DNA of 64,000 nucleotides from JACDAN01 sp963721345 (GTDB taxonomy: Bacteria; Actinomycetota; Thermoleophilia; Gaiellales; Gaiellaceae). This document shows positions 1 to 9,519 of this stretch, piece after piece; position 1 is the first letter of the stretch, and the number at the start of each line of letters is the position of its first letter. Made by a program: the position numbers and the translations under genes. A model generated the notes under the pieces. That model was not told where the DNA came from. It searched no databases and saw nothing but the letters and a program-made list of their open reading frames with translations. Location of the stretch: positions 1,736,001 through 1,800,000 of the forward strand of contig CAVRIT010000001.1 of assembly GCA_963721345.1 (NCBI GenBank), written 5' to 3'.

Positions 1-624
1 AGCCTGCTCGTGCTCCTGCTCGCGAACTTCTTTCTGCTGGAGCTGATCGAAGACCCACGCTGGGGCGCGCTCCTCAGCACGCTGCTCGCGGCGGCGGCGC
101 TCGTCGTCGCGATTAGCGACCCGAGCACGGGCCACCGGATCACGCGGCGCCACGCGATCCAGATCCTCGCCTGTGTAGCCCTGGCGCCGCTCGTCCTCTT
201 CGTCGACTCGCCGGAGCTCCTCGGGCTGACCTACCTCCTGCCGGCGATGCTCCTCGTGACGGCGACGCTGCCGGTGACGATCAACCGCGTCGTGCATCAC
301 AAGCGGATCACGCACGAGACGGTGCTAGGGGCCCTGTGCGCCTATGTGCTGATCGGGCTGCTGTTCGCCTTCCTCTACCTCGCCGTGCACGAGCTGCGGG
401 AGGAGTCGTTCTTCGCGCAGCCGGGCGAGCACGTCCAGTCGGAGTTCGTCTACTTCAGCTTCGTGGCGCTGACCACGCTGGGTTTCGGCGACCTCTCGCC
501 GGCAGTCGGGCTTCCGCAAGCGCTGACAGTGCTCGAGGCACTCGTCGGCCAGATCTTCCTCGTGACGCTCGTCGCCCGGCTTGTCACCCTCTGGGTGCGC
601 CAGAGCGAGCGCAGTGACGGCTGA
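1..624 (+). CDS. Potassium-channel pore-domain membrane protein, 5' end at window edge
   Basis: Polytopic membrane protein with an Ion_trans_2-type pore. Counting from the GTG at 10, hydrophobic segments lie near residues 1-12, 20-36, 50-66, 71-90, 105-126 and 171-195. The selectivity-filter sequence TTLGFGD lies at 155-161, a variant of the canonical TVGYGD, placed before the last helix as in two-helix K+ channels. No voltage-sensor arginine ladder and no RCK/TrkA domain follow. The frame is open to base 1 and the hydrophobic run starts at once, so the true start probably lies upstream. Known of the family: passive K+ flux in the cytoplasmic membrane. The ion preference here is inferred from the filter only. 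Confidence 0.75.
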   Translation, partial: SLLVLLLANFFLLELIEDPRWGALLSTLLAAAALVVAISDPSTGHRITRRHAIQILACVALAPLVLFVDSPELLGLTYLLPAMLLVTATLPVTINRVVHHKRITHETVLGALCAYVLIGLLFAFLYLAVHELREESFFAQPGEHVQSEFVYFSFVALTTLGFGDLSPAVGLPQALTVLEALVGQIFLVTLVARLVTLWVRQSERSDG

Positions 625-631
625 AGCAAGA

Positions 632-659
632 AGGGCGGCAGGCTCAGGCCCGCCGCCCT
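632..659. terminator. Hairpin between convergent genes
   Basis: AGGGCGGC at 632-639 pairs perfectly with GCCGCCCT at 652-659 around a 12-base loop. It lies just after the channel gene stop and just after the end of the convergent secreted-protein gene, so it could terminate both. No U-tract follows on either strand, which is common in high-GC actinobacteria. Confidence 0.5.
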
Positions 660-674
660 CCGCTGCTCATTGGG

Positions 675-1475
675 TCAGCTGTTGTCCTTGACCCACTTGA
701 TGCATTGACCCTGGTTCTTGAACGCCGGGTCGTTGAACGTCATCCAACCGCCGTCCTTGCAGTCGTCCTTCGAGCTCGGCCGCCGGCCGACCTCGAAGTC
801 GTAGATCGTGTCGTTGAACTGCACGCCGTCGGTCGCGACGGTGTAGCCGGGGTTGTTGGTGCCGATGTTGACGCCGATCCCGACCACGACGGCGTTCGGG
901 CACAACGTCTTCACCGTGTCGAGCGTGTAGAGCGGCGGGCCGCCTGCTCCGGCGACGAGGCCGCAGTCAAGGACGGTGCGCGAGGACCAGAACAGCCCCT
1001 CGTCCACGTCCCAGTACTGCCACTGGCCGTTGACGACGACGCCGTTCCAGTACGGCTCGTAGACGAGCGTCGTGAAGCCACCGGGCGTCGCGAGGCCGTT
1101 CGCGTCGATCTGAAGCTGGTACGAAGCCGCGGCGATCGGCGGCTGAACCGTGGTTGCCTGGAACGTCCAGTACGACAGCGCATCGACATCCGCGAGCGGT
1201 GTTCCGGCCATCGTGTGGTTGTAGAGGCCGGCCTTGTCGCCGGGATTGAGCGTCGTCGTCAGCTCGAGCGAGCCGTCGCCGAGCCCGGGCGGTGCTCCGT
1301 ACTCCTCCGTCCACTCGACGGTGCCGCCGCCGCGCGTGTCGTCCTGCGTCCAGCCGGCCGAGTTCTGGGTGACGATGACCCGGTCGGCCGCCACGGCGAT
1401 GCCGGCAAACGCCAGAACGCCGAGAACGGCGATGATCGCGGCCGCGCCAAAGCGCCGCGTTTTGAACTGCTGCAT
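675..1475 (-). CDS. Secreted protein of unknown function
   Basis: 266 residues from an ATG preceded by GGGGGG at 6-nt spacing. An in-frame start 10 codons upstream is less likely. A clear Sec signal peptide (MQQFKTRRFG, then a hydrophobic core, then AVAADR) predicts export. The mature part is rich in Trp, Gly and Thr and has four cysteines. Its end (DDCKDGGW, then NPAF-like DPAFKNQGQC) matches a C-terminal tail I have seen on many short secreted bacterial proteins, with two cysteines that could form a disulfide. No catalytic motif is visible. It stands alone, convergent with the channel gene. Function unknown. Confidence 0.7.
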   Translation of the reverse strand: MQQFKTRRFGAAAIIAVLGVLAFAGIAVAADRVIVTQNSAGWTQDDTRGGGTVEWTEEYGAPPGLGDGSLELTTTLNPGDKAGLYNHTMAGTPLADVDALSYWTFQATTVQPPIAAASYQLQIDANGLATPGGFTTLVYEPYWNGVVVNGQWQYWDVDEGLFWSSRTVLDCGLVAGAGGPPLYTLDTVKTLCPNAVVVGIGVNIGTNNPGYTVATDGVQFNDTIYDFEVGRRPSSKDDCKDGGWMTFNDPAFKNQGQCIKWVKDNS

Positions 1476-1551
1476 GTATCCCCCCGATTGTCGTTTGTGC
1501 CGCATAAACGTGCGCAGCGCGGCATCGTAACCGCGATCTCGGCCGTGCGCC

Positions 1552-1758
1552 CTACTGCGGTGGGCGCTGGGAGACCTGCGCGTCCGACGGACGCATGAGC
1601 GTGTACACGAGCAGGCCGACGAACGGGATGAGCAGCATGATGATCGCCCACGCCGACTTCGCCGCGGTGGTGAGATCCTGGCGCCGCCAGACGTCCATCA
1701 CCGCGCGTACCCAGAGGACGAGGAAGAAGACGAGGATCGCCCCGATCAGGAGCTCCAT
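1552..1758 (-). CDS. Small PLDc_N-type membrane protein
   Basis: 68 residues from an internal ATG (MELLIGAILV); the longer frame to 1803 would run almost into the divergent gene at 1813. Two transmembrane helices flank a short basic loop: the first at about residues 2-18, then WRRQDLT, then KSAWAIIMLLIPFVGLLVY. The pattern of a W-R/K-D loop and a helix starting AW and ending in a P-x-x-G-x-x-x-Y motif is typical of the PLDc_N (phospholipase D nuclease N-terminal) family of two-helix proteins. The family has no established enzymatic activity when it lacks the nuclease part, as here. The role in the membrane is unknown. Confidence 0.65.
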   Translation of the reverse strand: MELLIGAILVFFLVLWVRAVMDVWRRQDLTTAAKSAWAIIMLLIPFVGLLVYTLMRPSDAQVSQRPPQ

Positions 1759-1812
1759 GAAACCCACAGCGTCGATCGTAGCCGGGTTGCGCCGCCGGGG
1801 CACAATCGAACC

Positions 1813-4800
1813 GTGAGCACCCGCGTTCTCTCGCCCGTCCTCGTCGGGCGCCAGGAGGAGCTGTCCAAGCTCGAGGACGCCCTGCTCGCCGCCAACCGCG
1901 GCGACGGGCGCTTCGTGCTTCTCGGCGGCGAGGCCGGGATCGGCAAGACCCGGCTCGCGCGCGAGCTCGCGCGGCGGGCGACGAAGCTCGGCGGCGACGT
2001 GCTCTGGGGAAGCTGCTCAGAGGCCGAGCTCGCGCTGCCCTATCTCCCCTTCGTCGAGGCGATCGGCAAGCGGCTGGACGAGCAGGACACGGGCGCTTTG
2101 CGCGCCGAGCTCGGAGCGATGGTCGCGGAGCTCGCGCAGGTCTTCCCGCAGCTCGGCGACGGCACCCCCGCCCCGACCGGCGACCCGGCCCAGGCGAAGC
2201 TGCGGCTCTTCGAGTCCTTCGTCGCGCTGCTCGACCTCTGGGCGCACTCGAGCACCCAGCTGCTCGTCCTCGACGACCTCCACTGGGCCGACAGCTCGAC
2301 CCGCGAGCTGCTCGAGTACGCCGCGCGTCGACTCGCAAGGAGCCGCGTGATGCTGCTCGCCACCTACCGGAGCGACGAGCTCGACCGCACCCACCCCCTC
2401 ACGCGCGCCGTCCAGACCTGGCGGCGGAGCGGTCTGGCCGAGGCTGTCGCGGTCGAGGCGCTGGCGCTCCCGCAGACCGAGGAGATGATCGCCGCGATCC
2501 TGGGCACGGACGACGTCAGCGCCCAGCTCGCCTCCTCGATCCATGCCCGCGCCGAGGGGAACCCGTTCGTGCTCGAGGAGATGCTGCGCGAGGCGTACGA
2601 CCGCGGCGAGATCTCGGGGGCCGACGCCTTCGAGCTCCCCGAGACGGTCCGCGAGGCCGTGCTGCTTCGTCTCGGCCGGCTCGACGCGGAGCACGTCGAC
2701 GTGCTGCGGTCCGCGGCGGTGCTCGGCCGCTCCTTCGACTACCGGCTGCTGGTGGCCGTCGCCGAAGCGGACGAGCACAGCGTCCTCTCGGCGCTCGAGG
2801 CGGCGGTCTCGCAGCAGCTGCTCGACGAGGACGCGGAGGCCGGCAACCGCTACAGCTGGCGCCACGCTCTCACGCAGGAGGCGATCGCCGGCGACACCGT
2901 GCTCCCCAAGCGAATGCGCGCGCACTCACGGACCGCCGACGCGCTGCTCGAGTCCGGCGGCAGTGCCCTGGCCGTCGCTCGCCATCTGCTGGCGGCAGGG
3001 CGGTCGGAGGAAGCGGTCGAAGCGTGCTTTCGCGCCGCCGACGAGGCCGAGCGGGCGATCGCCTTCGTCGAGGCCGTCGAGGTTCTCGAGCGCGTGCTAC
3101 CCAACGTCGCGGACCCACGGGACCGGGCGTTGCTGCTCTTCCGGATGGGACGTCTCCGCTGGCTCAACGGAGAGCCCACGGCGGCCGAGCAGCTCCTGGC
3201 CGAGGCGATCCCGCCGCTGGACGAGCTCGGGCTGACGACCGAGGCCGCGGAGGCGCGGATCCATCTCGGCCGCGCGTACTGGGAGCTCGACCGGCCCGCC
3301 GAGGCGATGGCGACGGTCGAGCAGGCGCGCGAGGCCCTGGAGGTCGACGGCCCCTCGGCCGGACTGGCGCTCGCACATCTCCGCCTCGCGGGCCTTCACG
3401 CGTTCCAGCTCGACTTCGAACGCTCGCAGGAGGCTGGGAAACGCGCCGCCGAGATCGCCGAAGCAGCCTCTGCCGACTTCGAGCGGCTATGGGCGCTCTC
3501 GTTCGTCGCCCTCGGTTCCTTCGGGAGCCGTCGAGGGCTCGAGCTCTTCGGACAGGTCTACGACGAGGCCATCGCGAAGCGCTACTCGATCATCCCCGGG
3601 AACATCCTGCACAACGAGATTTGGGACCGCGTGCACAGCCTTGCCGGCGGGCTCCCCGAGGTCGTCGACCGGTACAAGGACGTGCCGTATGACGCCTGGT
3701 CGGCGGTCGGAGTCGAGGTCTCGAAGAGCTGGGCTCTGCTGGCGAGCGGCACGCCGCGCGCCGCGCTCGAGCAGGCGGAACAGGCGATCGCGCGCCACGA
3801 GAGCCACGGCAACCCGAAGTTCCAGTGGCGCGGGGCCCTGGCCGCCGCGGACGCGCTGGTCGAGCTGGGACGCGGCCCCGAGGCAGCCGACGTGCTTCCC
3901 GCCGCCTTCGAAGGGGAACGAGCTCCAGGATGTCGTGTACGACACCTCGGCGCGGATCGGGGTCGCGGTCCTGCTCGGACGCGAGGCCGAGGCTGCCGAG
4001 CTCGGGCGGCGAGCCGTCGGCCACGAGCGGCTGTTGCGGATCCGCGGGCTCCTCCCGCTCGCCGTCGAGGGCCTGCTCGCTGTCGGAGCGGTCGACGAGG
4101 CGCAGGACGCCGTGCGGCGAGCGAAGGAGACGCCTATCGAGCTCGGGGAGGCCGGGGTCGACCTCGCGGAGGGTCGCGTGTTGCTCGCCGCTGGTCGAGC
4201 CGAGGAGGCACTGCCGCTCCTGGAGCGCGCGAAGGCCGGTTTCGAGTCGGTCGGGCTGCGCCTCTGGGCGTGGCGCTCGGCGGTCGCCGCGGGCGAGGCG
4301 GCCGGCAAGGCCGGCGACCCAGAGGCCGCCCGCAAGCTCCTCGAGCCGGTAGTCGCCGAAGCCCACGACGCAGGCTCCATCCGCGTGCGGGACGATTCGC
4401 TCGCCGCCGCCGAACGCGTGGGGGTGAACCTCGCGAGGCCGGAGGACGAGCCGGACGCCGAGTCGTCGACGCCGGGGCCGATCACGGCCGGCGAGCGGCT
4501 CGTGACGTCGATGTTCGCGGACGTCCGGGGCTACACGCCGATCGCGGCGGCGAGCACCCCCGACGATCTGGCCGACCGCATCACGACGCTCCACCGCTGG
4601 GCCGCGTCCGAGGTGGGCAAACGGCAAGGGATCGTCGACAAGTTCGCCGGGGACGCGGTGATGGCGACCTTCAACGCCACCGGCGCCCGGGTCGACCACG
4701 CGGCGCTCGCCCTGGATGCGGCACTCGCCCTCCGGGACAAGGCCGCCTTGATGGACCTGCCGCTCGGGATCGGCATCGCCGTCGGCCCGGCCGTCGTCAG

Positions 4801-5047
4801 CCGCTCCGGCAGCGAGGGAAACGTGAGCGTGCTGGGCTCGACGACGAACCTGGCCGCCAGGCTCCAGACTGCGGCCGGCGGCGGCGACATCCTGCTCAGC
4901 GACGAGGCGTTCCGCCGCGTCGCCGCGTGGCTGACCGAACGCGGGTTGGCCGCAGAGCGGGAGGAGCTGGAGCTGAAGGGCTTCGACGGAGCCCAGCCGG
5001 CGTACCGGCTCGCGAGCCCGCTGTCGACGGCGTCCGATGCGGAGTAG
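1813..5047 (+). CDS. AAA (STAND-type) ATPase/TPR protein with C-terminal class III adenylate cyclase, frameshifted
   Basis: About 1077 residues if one extra base is allowed for in the G-run at 3913-3916. Upstream of it the protein reads in the frame of the GTG at 1813, downstream in the next frame. The N-terminal AAA_16 ATPase has Walker A GGEAGIGKT (38-46) and Walker B LLVLDDLHWAD (about 150-160). A long helical TPR-like region fills about 370-880. The C-terminal cyclase domain (about 893-1065) keeps the metal aspartates (FADVRGYT, FAGDAVMATF) and the Asn/Arg pair in TTNLAARLQ, so it looks catalytically complete for cAMP synthesis. The related actinobacterial proteins I know usually carry the cyclase at the N-terminus, so the order here is reversed. 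The likely role is a signal-transducing cyclase or regulator; the ligand is unknown. Confidence 0.8.
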
Positions 5048-5079
5048 AGTCGCTCGGAGTCCCCAAAGAAGGAGGCACC

Positions 5080-5364
5080 GTGCCACTTGCCCGAATTGTG
5101 AGCTTTGACGGCGTCAGCAGCGACCGAATGGCCGATATGCAGCGCGAGATGGAGGAAAGCGAGCGCCCGGACGACGTGCCCGCGAAAGAGATCGTCGTCC
5201 TCCACGATCCCGAAGCCGAGAAGTCCCTCGTGATCCTTTTCTTCGACAACGAGGACGACTACCGGCGCGGCGACGAGGCGCTGAACGCCATGCCGGCAGG
5301 CGATACGCCCGGTCAGCGCACTTCGGTCGCGAAGTACGAGGTCGCGGCGCGCATGAGCGAGTAG
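5080..5364 (+). CDS. Small dimeric alpha/beta-barrel-like protein
   Basis: 94 residues from a GTG with a strong Shine-Dalgarno AAGGAGG at 5069-5075. It opens 32 bp after the cyclase gene stop in the frame of the cyclase N-terminal half, so a naive caller would fuse the two. The protein is acidic and soluble. Strand-like stretches (LARIVSFDGV, EIVVLHDPE, SLVILFFDNEDDY) alternate with helices, as in ABM/Dabb-type dimeric ferredoxin-like barrels. No catalytic His or haem ligand is obvious. Function unknown; the fold is inferred from pattern only. Confidence 0.55.
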   Translation: MPLARIVSFDGVSSDRMADMQREMEESERPDDVPAKEIVVLHDPEAEKSLVILFFDNEDDYRRGDEALNAMPAGDTPGQRTSVAKYEVAARMSE

Positions 5365-5371
5365 CAGCCGG

Positions 5372-5728
5372 CTAGCCGATGTAGCCCTGCGCGGCGGCGT
5401 ATTCCTCGGCCACGCCTTTCGGGACGCAGAAGGCCCAGGCGTCCTCGACCAGCTCGTGCATCTCCGTTCCGTCGATGGCCGCGAGGTCGACGTGGACCCA
5501 GTTGTAACGAAGGTCGGACGCGCCTGGCAGCGAGAACTTCTCAGGGTCTTGCTCGACGAGCGCGTCGCGCAGCTCCTTGGGGAAGGCGAATCCCATCGTG
5601 GAGCCGTCTCGGGAGAACGAGAGATAGACGATTCGGCCGATCCGGAACTTCACCCGGCCTTGCACGAACGCCTCGCTCGATCGAGGAAGCGTGCTCGCGA
5701 ACGCGCGAACCTCGTCCACCGCGACCAC
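5372..5728 (-). CDS. MmcQ/YjbR family protein
   Basis: 118 residues, a typical length for the family. It opens MVAVDEVRAFASTLP and carries the hallmark pattern: VKFRIGRIVYLSFS, then MGFAFPKELRDAL, then a Trp-containing VHVDL segment and an AWAFCVPK stretch near the C-terminus. Family members share a CyaY-like fold and are often called DNA-binding, but a precise role is not established. It converges with the small gene at 5080 and is followed within 4 bp, on the same strand, by another small barrel-like gene that lies upstream of it, suggesting a two-gene minus-strand unit. Confidence 0.75.
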   Translation of the reverse strand: MVAVDEVRAFASTLPRSSEAFVQGRVKFRIGRIVYLSFSRDGSTMGFAFPKELRDALVEQDPEKFSLPGASDLRYNWVHVDLAAIDGTEMHELVEDAWAFCVPKGVAEEYAAAQGYIG

Positions 5729-5731
5729 GGC

Positions 5732-6019
5732 TCAGTAGCTCTTCGTCTCGACCGTTTCGACGATCCGAGCCTGCGGGCCTTCGAGCCCGAGCTGGTCGCC
5801 CACGCGGCCCCAGAGCTCCTGCAGCCCGCTGCGGAACTTCTCCGCCTCGCCCTGGCTGTCGAACTCGAGCTCGATCAAGACGTGGTTCGGGTCGTCGGCC
5901 AGGCGCGCGATGCGGTAGCGCCGCACGCCGCCCTGCTCGCGGCCGACGGGGTCGCCGTCGAACGCCTCCTTCCAGCGGTCGAAGTCGCGGACCTTGTGCT
6001 CGATCTGCAGGATGGGCAC
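5732..6019 (-). CDS. Small ABM-like dimeric-barrel protein
   Basis: 95 residues from a GTG whose upstream GGGAGG lies 8-9 nt away; the frame could extend to 6115 but would then overlap the divergent ABC gene deeply. Sequence features: VPILQIEHKVRDFDRWKEAF, then GVRRYRIARLADDPNHVLI, then ELEFDSQGEAEKF, a beta-alpha-beta pattern typical of antibiotic-biosynthesis-monooxygenase-like/Dabb domains. The substrate is unknown, and many such proteins are not demonstrated enzymes. Stop and start are separated by only 3 bp from the MmcQ-like gene downstream, so they are probably co-transcribed. Confidence 0.6.
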   Translation of the reverse strand: MPILQIEHKVRDFDRWKEAFDGDPVGREQGGVRRYRIARLADDPNHVLIELEFDSQGEAEKFRSGLQELWGRVGDQLGLEGPQARIVETVETKSY

Positions 6020-6983
6020 TTCAGTAGCCTCCCATAAGTCGCTGTTGTCTACTGCTTTGCCGGCCTCCCTCGAACCCGCCTCCACCAGCGTCGTCTCGGC
6101 GCGCGGCGTCCTCAAGCGCTACGGCAAGACCGTCGCGCTCGCCGGCCTCGACGTCGAGATCGGCCCCGGCATCACCGGCCTGCTCGGCTCGAACGGCGCC
6201 GGCAAGACGACGTTCATCTCGCTGATCCTCGGGTTGCGCGGCCGGGACGACGGCGAGCTGACCGTGCTCGGCCAGGATCCCGCAACCGCCGGGATCGACG
6301 TGAGGGCCCGGATCGGCTACGCGCCGGAACACCACGATCTCCCCGCCGAGCTCGCGGCGAGCGACTTCGTCCGCCACCTGGCCGAGATGCACCTCCTGCC
6401 GTCCCGCGCCGCCGTCCAGCGCGCGAACGACGCGCTCTGGCTCGTCGGGCTCGGCGAGGAGCGCTTCCGTCCGGTCGGGACGATGTCCACGGGCCAGCGG
6501 CAGCGCGTGAAGCTGGCGGCTGCGATCGCGCACGACCCGGAGCTCGTGCTCCTCGACGAGCCGACCGACGGGCTCGACCCGGTGCAGCGGACGGAGATGC
6601 TCGACCTGATCCGCCGGATCGGCACCGACTTCGGCATGGACATCGTGGTCTCGTCCCACCACCTCGAGGAGGTGGAGCGGATCTGCGACGGGGTCGTGAT
6701 CGTGGAGGGCGGCGAGGTCGTCCACGCCGGGACCCTCGCGGCCCTTCGCCGAGGGCCGGAGGGTCTCGTCGTCGAGGTGGACGACAGGGCCGACGAGCTC
6801 GCGGCGATGCTCGAGGCCCGCGGCCTGGACGTGTCACTCCATGACGGCGTGCTGCTCCTCGGAGGCGACGACGCCGTCTACGACGCGGTTCGCGACGCCG
6901 TCGCCGAGCTCGGCGTGGGTCTCAGGCGGCTCGCGCCGCGAGGGCGCACGCTCGAGGACGTCTACATGGGGACGGGCTCGTGA
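6012..6983 (+). CDS. ABC-2 type exporter ATPase (first of two)
   Basis: Nucleotide-binding subunit of an ABC exporter. Conserved sequence begins at SARGVLKRYGKTVAL. Walker A LLGSNGAGKTTF, the signature region MSTGQRQRVKLA, Walker B LVLLDEPTDGLDP and the switch histidine in SSHHLEEVE are all intact. The start is uncertain: the ATG at 6012 overlaps the divergent gene start by 8 bp, and TTG codons at 6045 or 6057 are alternatives. The C-terminal 90 residues form the extra domain common in ABC-2 ATPases. The next gene overlaps by 4 bp (GTGA), so the pair is translationally coupled. Confidence 0.85.
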   Translation: MGTSVASHKSLLSTALPASLEPASTSVVSARGVLKRYGKTVALAGLDVEIGPGITGLLGSNGAGKTTFISLILGLRGRDDGELTVLGQDPATAGIDVRARIGYAPEHHDLPAELAASDFVRHLAEMHLLPSRAAVQRANDALWLVGLGEERFRPVGTMSTGQRQRVKLAAAIAHDPELVLLDEPTDGLDPVQRTEMLDLIRRIGTDFGMDIVVSSHHLEEVERICDGVVIVEGGEVVHAGTLAALRRGPEGLVVEVDDRADELAAMLEARGLDVSLHDGVLLLGGDDAVYDAVRDAVAELGVGLRRLAPRGRTLEDVYMGTGS

Positions 6984-7852
6984 CGAGCGACGCACGGCTC
7001 TTCGACCTCGGCTATCGCTCGTACGACGGGCCTCGCGAGCGCCCGGCGCGAGCGATCCTCACCCTGGCCGGCTTCACCGTCCGGCGGGTGCTCGGCCTCG
7101 GCCGCGGCGCCCGGCACAAGGTGTTGCCGGCGATCACCCTCGCGATTGCGTTCCTTCCCGCGCTGGGGTCGGTCACCTTCGCGATCCTCGCGAACAACGT
7201 CGCGGCCGCCGACCTGATCTCGTACGGCGACTACACGTTCTTCATCGGGAGCGCCCTCGCGCTCTTCGCGGCGCTGATCGCTCCCGAGGCGCTCTGCCCG
7301 GATCGGCGGAGCGGGATGCTCGGCCTCTACCTCGCCGGCCCGCTCGACCGCAACCGCTACCTCGCGGCCAAGGGAGTCGGCGTGCTCGCCGTCATGCTGC
7401 TGATCACCGTCGGGCCGCTGCTCTTCATGTTCGCGGCCTTCGTGATCGCCGGCTTCGGGCCGAGCGCCGGAGAGACGCCGAAGCTGCTGCTGCGAATCCT
7501 GGCCTCGGGGATCACGACAGCGCTGCTCTACGCCGCGCTGTCGATGGCCGTCTCGAGCTTCACGACCCGCCGCGCCGCGGCAGCGGTCGGCGTCGTGCTC
7601 GCGCTCTTCGTCCCGGTCAGCGTCGCCCGGGCCGCGATCGAGGGTGGGGGTGCGCCCGACGAGCTCGACCTCGTCAGCCTGCCGTTCGTCGCCTCCGAGC
7701 TCTCGTACCGGATCTTCGGCGAGGCGCCCGCGGATGCCGAACCGATCTCGCAGCTCGCCACGTGGGTCATCGCCCTCGGGTGGGGCCTCGGCGTCCTGGT
7801 GTGCGCGCTCGTGTGCTGGGTGCGCTACCGGCGGATCGAGGCATTTCGTTGA
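6980..7852 (+). CDS. ABC-2 type permease (first of two)
   Basis: 290 residues, starting at a GTG that overlaps the stop of the ATPase gene. It begins with a soluble stretch containing LFDLGYRSYDGPR, an N-terminal pattern found in ABC-2 permeases of this type. Six hydrophobic segments follow, near residues 50-72, 84-104, 131-157, 174-195, 198-218 and 254-280. It is the membrane partner of the preceding ATPase. The substrate cannot be read from the sequence. The following ATPase gene overlaps it by 4 bp (TTGA). Confidence 0.8.
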   Translation: MTSDARLFDLGYRSYDGPRERPARAILTLAGFTVRRVLGLGRGARHKVLPAITLAIAFLPALGSVTFAILANNVAAADLISYGDYTFFIGSALALFAALIAPEALCPDRRSGMLGLYLAGPLDRNRYLAAKGVGVLAVMLLITVGPLLFMFAAFVIAGFGPSAGETPKLLLRILASGITTALLYAALSMAVSSFTTRRAAAAVGVVLALFVPVSVARAAIEGGGAPDELDLVSLPFVASELSYRIFGEAPADAEPISQLATWVIALGWGLGVLVCALVCWVRYRRIEAFR

Positions 7853-8775
7853 GCGCCCCGGAGGCGCGCGTCGTCGTCGACGGCGTGTCGAAGTGGTTCG
7901 GCGCGCTCGTCGCGGTGTCGGACGTCAGCTTCGAGGTCGGTCCCGGCGTGACCGCGCTCCTCGGCCCGAACGGCGCCGGCAAGTCGACGATGTTCCGGAT
8001 GCTGTGCGGGCTCGCGCGGCCCTCCAAGGGCACGGTGCGCGTGCTCGGCCGCGACCCGCGCGCCGACATCGGCGTCACCCGGCAGATCGGGCTGGTGCCC
8101 CAGCAGGAGGGCGTGTTCGAGCCGTTCACCGCGCTCGAGTTCGTCACTCTCACCGCGAAGCTGCACGGGCTCGCGGATCCCGAGGCTGCCGCAAAAGCGG
8201 CGCTCGGGCAGGTCGACCTGGATCCCGCCGATCGCCGGCGCCTCCCGTCGTACTCGAAGGGAATGCGGCAGCGGGTGAAGTTGGCGCAGGGGATCGTCCA
8301 CGACCCGCAGGTGCTCGTCCTCGACGAGCCTCTGACGGGCCTCGATCCGCGCCAGCGGGCGGATCAGGTCGCGCTGTTCCGGCGGCTGGGCGCCGAGGGG
8401 CGCTGCGTGATCGTCTCCAGCCACGTGCTCGACGAAGTGCAGCGGCTCGGTTCTCGCGTGCTCGTGATGTCGCAGGGACGGCTCGCGGCGGCAGGCGATT
8501 TCCGCGAGCTGCGGGCGCTGATGGACGACCGGCCGATGCGAATCCGTGTCCGGACAGACCGTCCACGGGAGCTTGCCGGCGCGCTGCTCGAAAGCGGCGT
8601 CGCCGTGGGTGTGCGGCTCGACGGCGACGAGCTGCTCGAGCTCGACACGAGCGACGCCAGGGCGTTGTCGAGCGCGCTCGCGCCGGCGGCGCGTGACCGG
8701 CAGGCACGCCTGTATGAGGTCCAGCCGCTCGACGCGGACCTCGAGGGCGTCTTCCGCTACCTGGTGCAGCGGTGA
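7849..8775 (+). CDS. ABC-2 type exporter ATPase (second of two)
   Basis: 308 residues from a TTG overlapping the previous stop by 4 bp. Intact Walker A (LLGPNGAGKSTM), signature-equivalent YSKGMRQRVKLAQ, Walker B (VLVLDEPLTGLDP) and the H-loop in SSHVLDEV. The C-terminal accessory domain is short. It is clearly paralogous to the ATPase at 6012. With its own downstream permease it forms the second half of a four-gene operon, either two exporters or one heteromeric exporter. A longer frame open from 6841 is an artefact: its first 1000 bases are antisense-free shadow of the permease frame. Confidence 0.85.
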   Translation: MSAPEARVVVDGVSKWFGALVAVSDVSFEVGPGVTALLGPNGAGKSTMFRMLCGLARPSKGTVRVLGRDPRADIGVTRQIGLVPQQEGVFEPFTALEFVTLTAKLHGLADPEAAAKAALGQVDLDPADRRRLPSYSKGMRQRVKLAQGIVHDPQVLVLDEPLTGLDPRQRADQVALFRRLGAEGRCVIVSSHVLDEVQRLGSRVLVMSQGRLAAAGDFRELRALMDDRPMRIRVRTDRPRELAGALLESGVAVGVRLDGDELLELDTSDARALSSALAPAARDRQARLYEVQPLDADLEGVFRYLVQR

Positions 8776-9519
8776 GCACGACAGCCGTACCTGCCCGCCC
8801 CGCGACCTCCGGGACGCTCTATGCCCTCTACCGGCTGCTGCTGCGCACGCAGATCACGATCCCGCGGCTCGTTGGCATCGGCGGGCTCGGCGCCCTCTCC
8901 CTCCTGATCGGCCTCTTCATCCGGCTCGATCCGAACGCCAACACGGCACAGGCGACGGCGGACACGGTCTCGGCGTTCGGGCTCGGAGTGCTCGTTCCGC
9001 TGGCCTCGCTCTGGCTCGGCACATCGGTCGTCGGCGATCTCGTCGAGGACCGCCTCCTCGTCTACGTCTGGCTGAAGCCGGTCCCGCGGTGGCAGCTTCC
9101 GGCAGCCGCTGTGCTCGCGACGGTGAGCGTCGTCATCCCGTCTGACCGCGGTGCCCCTCGCCCTGTCGACGATCGTCGCCGGCGCGCCGGATGTCCTTCC
9201 GGCGGCGTTCCTCTCCACCTCGCTCGGGGCCCTGGCGTACACGGGCCTGTTCGTCGCGGCGGGGCTCTGGTTCCGGCGGGCCGTCTGGTGGTCGCTCGCC
9301 TTCGTCCTGCTGTGGGAGAACGGCGTCGGCAGCATCTCCGAGGGCGCCGCGCGCTTCACCGTGGTCGGGTGGACGTCGTCGATCCTCGGCGCGGCACCGG
9401 ATGTCGACGTGTCGCGCGAAGCCGGCTCGGCAGCCGTCGCCGTGATCGTCCTGGTCGCGATCGCGATCGCAGGCTGGCTCGCTGCGACGTGGCGGTACGG
9501 CCGAGCGGACGTCGACTAG
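8772..9519 (+). CDS. ABC-2 type permease (second of two), frameshifted
   Basis: Membrane partner of the ATPase at 7849, with a GTG start overlapping that stop by 4 bp. The N-terminal half (segments near residues 33-55 and 70-90, then DLVEDRLLVYVWLKP) and the C-terminal half (LALSTIVAGAPDVL, then four hydrophobic segments) lie in neighbouring frames. Removing one C from the CCC at 9137-9139 gives one continuous protein of about 248 residues. It ends convergently with ltrA, overlapping by 4 bp. Either a sequence error or a real loss of function. Confidence 0.7.

Noticed and set aside
3913..3916. Programmed ribosomal frameshift sites
   Set aside because: The breaks lack a consistent slippery sequence and downstream pseudoknot, fall in unrelated genes, and mostly need removal of a base. 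Sequence error or decay fits better.
1813..5364. A single 1183-residue protein covering the cyclase gene and the small gene at 5080
   Set aside because: The frame after 3916 is Arg/Gly/Pro-rich and unlike protein, while the next frame carries the cyclase motifs. The last 94 residues start at their own GTG with a strong Shine-Dalgarno.
5732..6115. Longer start for the barrel-like protein at 6115
   Set aside because: It would overlap the divergent ABC gene by about 100 bp and lacks a Shine-Dalgarno. The GTG at 6019 has GGGAGG upstream.
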